Shown here piece by piece: positions 61,129 through 64,000 of a stretch of 64,000 nucleotides of DNA. This DNA comes from Amaurobius ferox. Taxonomy: Eukaryota; Arthropoda; Arachnida; Araneae; Amaurobiidae. Positions within the stretch are counted from its first letter, which is position 1, and each line of letters begins with the position of its first letter. The notes below the pieces were generated by a model that worked only from the letters and a program-made list of their open reading frames with translations, was not told the origin of the DNA and made no database searches. Both the position numbers and the translations under genes were made by a program. The DNA is taken from NCBI GenBank assembly GCA_951213105.1, contig OX578136.1, forward strand, positions 152,168,678 to 152,232,677, written 5' to 3'.

Positions 61129-62530
61129 ACCACTAACAGCACACCCGTTATTCGTACGGAGTGTATAATTTAAAGAAACTTATAGTTCGCAATCATGTGC
61201 AAATTCTGTTAAAATATTAAATTTATTGCTCCTAAAGAGAAGTTTAAGAATATATGTTCTCACTATGCAAAATTATCTTCACGATCAGATCTGAAGAATA
61301 AAACATCCTGCCCCCTTTTGTAAGCAAATTTACAGAAGAAAAAATAGGAATTGAATGAATATATGCAACCCCGTACTAATTATATTGTCGCAGATCCGAA
61401 AATATGCCAATCTGTTAGTAGAAGATTACCCGTATTACAATATGCGTCTCAAAAATATTTGCCAAAATAAAAGAGATGACGTAATAAATTGAAAACATCA
61501 GTAATATCCGTACTCTTTATACCAGAAGGTCGTAATTGATTCCAATATATGCCAATATATATCAAAACATATGTCAATATACCTGTACTACTTATATTCT
61601 CGTAGATTGAAAGATATACACGTGTATTTGTAGAAGATTCGTACAACATACAATATATGAGTTTAAACAATTTTTGTCATAATAAAATAATTGCATAATA
61701 ACTTGAAAATATCAATAATCCTTGAATCAATAATCCCCGAAAATATAAATAATAATAATTTTTAAACCTGAAGACCGTAATTGATATTATCCAGTCAAAA
61801 ATGCTATAAGAAAAATCAAATCGTTCTTTTCTAAAATATATTTTTATATCCATATATTTATTATTCAAATCGAAAAAATAATTATTAAAATTAACAGACA
61901 GATTTAATTTAATTGCGTTTCTGAGTAACATGATATAAGATAGAATCTTATAACATGTTAAATATGTCATGTCTTATAACATAAACTGCGAAATTAAATA
62001 ACGATTTTGATTTCTCTATACTTCTCATTGTTCCGCAAAAGCTTGTTTTAAATAAACCATGAACCATGGAGATAGATTTCCCCTTTAAATCATGTTTCAA
62101 ACAATTCATTTTTTCAGAAAGTGACTAATTAACGCAAAAAATCTCCCATCAAACTCAGAGATTAAATTTTAATTCACTTTCAAACGATTTTCAAGCTTTT
62201 GGTTTGGATAAACCACGGAGTTAGGGAGTAGAACTCCTAGGAAAATGTTCAGTTTTTCATTAATATCTCGACAACCCCAGGTCTTAGAAACTCGAAACTT
62301 GGACAAAATTTATGGGGGGATATTTCAAGGCTATTCACCAAATTTCATTAAATTCGGTCCAGCCGTATTTCCGTGATGATGAGACAAACGAAAATTTGGT
62401 TTTTTACTAATATCTCGAGAACCACTGGTCGTAGAAACTCAAAACACAGATATAATTTTAAGTGGGGCTATTTCTGGGCTACTCACAAAATTTCATCAAA
62501 TTCGGTTCAGCCGTTCTCCCGTGATGGTGT

Positions 62531-62584
<54 letters not shown>

Positions 62585-62606
62585 TTTTCATTTTTATTTA
62601 TATAGA
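61129..62606 (+). mobile_element. family C repeat, copy C2
   Basis: Start CACTAACAGCACACCCG then TTCGTACGGAG. It ends with AAATTCGGTTCAGCCGTTCT, a (CAGA)n tract (62526-62585) and TTTTTATTTATATAGA. There is an internal tandem similarity of two ~130-bp blocks (62240-62390 and 62395-62520), each with AATATCTCGA-AACC and TTCATCAAATTCGGT-CAGCCG. No Rep-helicase frame. Confidence 0.8.
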
Positions 62607-62897
62607 TTTTAAATGGATATTTTAATTTATGGATATTTTAAATGGATATTTTAAATAATTTAAATGATTGAATTATGGTGGTTTGAATTGTGGTGATGTA
62701 TTTGAAATTATTATATTTATATATTGGTGGAACGATATGAATTTTTTAAATGGATATTTTAATTTATGGATATTTTAATTTTATAGATATTTTAAATGAT
62801 GGATCGAGGATGATGGAACTAAGAGCTTAATTATAAAATTTAATTATAAAATTCCGGTCTAAATTGGGCGAATAAAAGGAAAGTTATGGAGATTGTC
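62607..62897. repeat. low-complexity spacer of ATGGATATTTTAA units
   Basis: Irregular repeats of AAATGGATATTTTAATTTATGG. A short S2 body piece, TTCCGGTCTAAATTGGGCG, occurs at 62859-62877. Confidence 0.6.
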
Positions 62898-63165
62898 GCG
62901 GAGGGCGCGGTAGCCCAGTGTTTAGCGCGCGGGAATTTCACTCGGTAGGCCCGGGTTCGATTCCTGCCACTGCCAAACTGCTGTCATGTTCACGCGGAGT
63001 ACGATCACGTTAAACATGTGTGACTGTAAGTCCTTTCGAGAGGTTGGTGGTAGGGGAAGGAGGGTGCAGTCCCTGTGGATGCCTCCCCCACTGAGTTCCA
63101 GTCTAAATTGGGTGGCACTTCCTGGCCATCCAAACAGTTACCTTACACTTTCTGGTAAAATGTCA
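62898..63165 (+). mobile_element. tRNA-derived SINE (family S2), third copy
   Basis: It starts GGAGGGCGCGGTAGCCCAG. B box GGGTTCGATTCC. Body GCGGAGTACGATCACG and TCTAAATTGGGTGGCACTTC. The tail begins TGGCCATCCAAACAG and breaks off after CTTTCTGGT, so the 3' arm and GGTCTGGG end are missing. Confidence 0.9.
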
Positions 63166-63210
63166 GAATTTTCAAGGGTAGCGAACAGGCTGGTCTCCAA
63201 AGGCGACTAG

Positions 63211-63232
63211 TCTATATAAATAAAAATGAAAA

Positions 63233-63282
<50 letters not shown>

Positions 63283-64000
63283 ACACCATCACGGGAGAAC
63301 GGCTGAACCGAATTTGATGAAATTTTGTGGGTAGCCCAGAAATAGCCCCACTTAAAATTATATCCGTGTTTTGAGTTTCTACGACCAGTGGTTCTCGAGA
63401 TATTAGTGAAAAACGAAATTTTCGTTTGTCTCATCATCACGGAAAAACGGCTGAACCGAATTTAATGAAATTTGGTGAATAGCCTTGAAATATCCCCCCA
63501 TAACTTTTGTCCAAGTTTCGAGTTTCTAAGACCTGGGGTTGTCGAGATATTAATGAAAAACGGAACTTTTTCCTAGGAGTTCTACTCCCTAACTCCGTGG
63601 TTTATCCAAACGAAAAGCTTGAAAATCGTTTGAAAGTGAATTAAAATTTAATCTCTGAGTTTGATGGGAGATTTTTTGCGTTAATTAGTCACTTTCTGAA
63701 AACATGAATTGTTTGAAACATGATTTAAAGGGGAAATCTATCTCCATGGTTCATGGTTTATTTAAAACAAGCTTTTACGGAACAATGAGAAGTATAGAGA
63801 AATCAAAATCGTTATTTAATTTCGCAGTTTATGTTATAAGACATGACATATTTAACATGTTATAAGATTCTATCTTATATCATGTTACTCAGAAACGCAA
63901 TTAAATTAAATCTGTCTGTTAATTTTAATAATTATTTTTTCGATTTGAATAATAAATAAATGGATATAAAAATATATTTTAGAAAAGAACGATTTGATTT
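63211..64000 (-). mobile_element. family C repeat, copy C3, continues past the window
   Basis: Inverted, near-identical copy of 61813-62606 with only scattered mismatches. Starts TCTATATAAATAAAAATG, (TCTG)n at 63234-63279, and continues to the last base. The left end of this copy lies outside the window. Confidence 0.9.

Noticed and set aside
59102..62606. autonomous Helitron encoding Rep-helicase
   Set aside because: No frame longer than 120 codons and no HUH or helicase motif on either strand.

Overview
This is eukaryotic, intron-era intergenic DNA from an animal, most likely an arthropod and plausibly a spider or other arachnid. The basis is indirect: AT-rich sequence, no prokaryotic gene packing, DD41D-type Tc1/mariner, tRNA-headed SINEs, a jockey/I-type LINE and Helitron-like non-autonomous repeats. 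I found no intact host gene. Almost everything that can be named is a mobile element or its remains.

Layout. 0.2-2.9 kb: a decayed protein-primed family B DNA polymerase (Polinton/adintovirus-like), broken by a tRNA-SINE. 4.2-27.7 kb: interleaved copies of two non-autonomous repeat families (called A and B here), a mariner-type MITE, a solo LTR, a second copy of the first SINE and several very small insertions. 27.9-30.2 kb: a mariner-type element with a transposase broken by two stops. 30.6-37.5 kb: two Tc1-like remnants and further A/B copies, including A inserted inside B. 38.0-39.9 kb: a MITE split by an A copy. 40.8 kb: a hAT-type MITE with an 8-bp target duplication. 43.6-50.8 kb: a nearly complete non-LTR retrotransposon with ORF1 (zinc knuckles) and ORF2 (endonuclease, reverse transcriptase, RNase H). 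51-55 kb: SINEs and tandem arrays. 59-64 kb: a third Helitron-like family (C), two copies in tandem and a third inverted, running off the window end.

How the parts work together. The last ~70 bases of the LINE form a stem-loop followed by GGTCTGGG-CTTC-ACA. The same tail ends the SINEs with several different tRNA heads, so the LINE (or a relative) probably mobilises them. Most notable, the same tail also occurs alone: seven insertions of only 31-65 bp, nearly all between clear 13-19 bp target duplications. Five of them begin at, or within three bases of, the foot of that stem-loop. This looks like retrotransposition of a discrete hairpin-tail RNA and is the observation I would follow first.

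Families A, B and C share a design (terminal hairpin, a matching subterminal inverted repeat, a microsatellite next to the hairpin end, little or no target duplication) that fits Helentron-associated elements (HINE/DINE-1-like). That assignment is inferred; no Rep-helicase gene is present. Repeat family names A, B, C, M1-M3 are labels for this report only.
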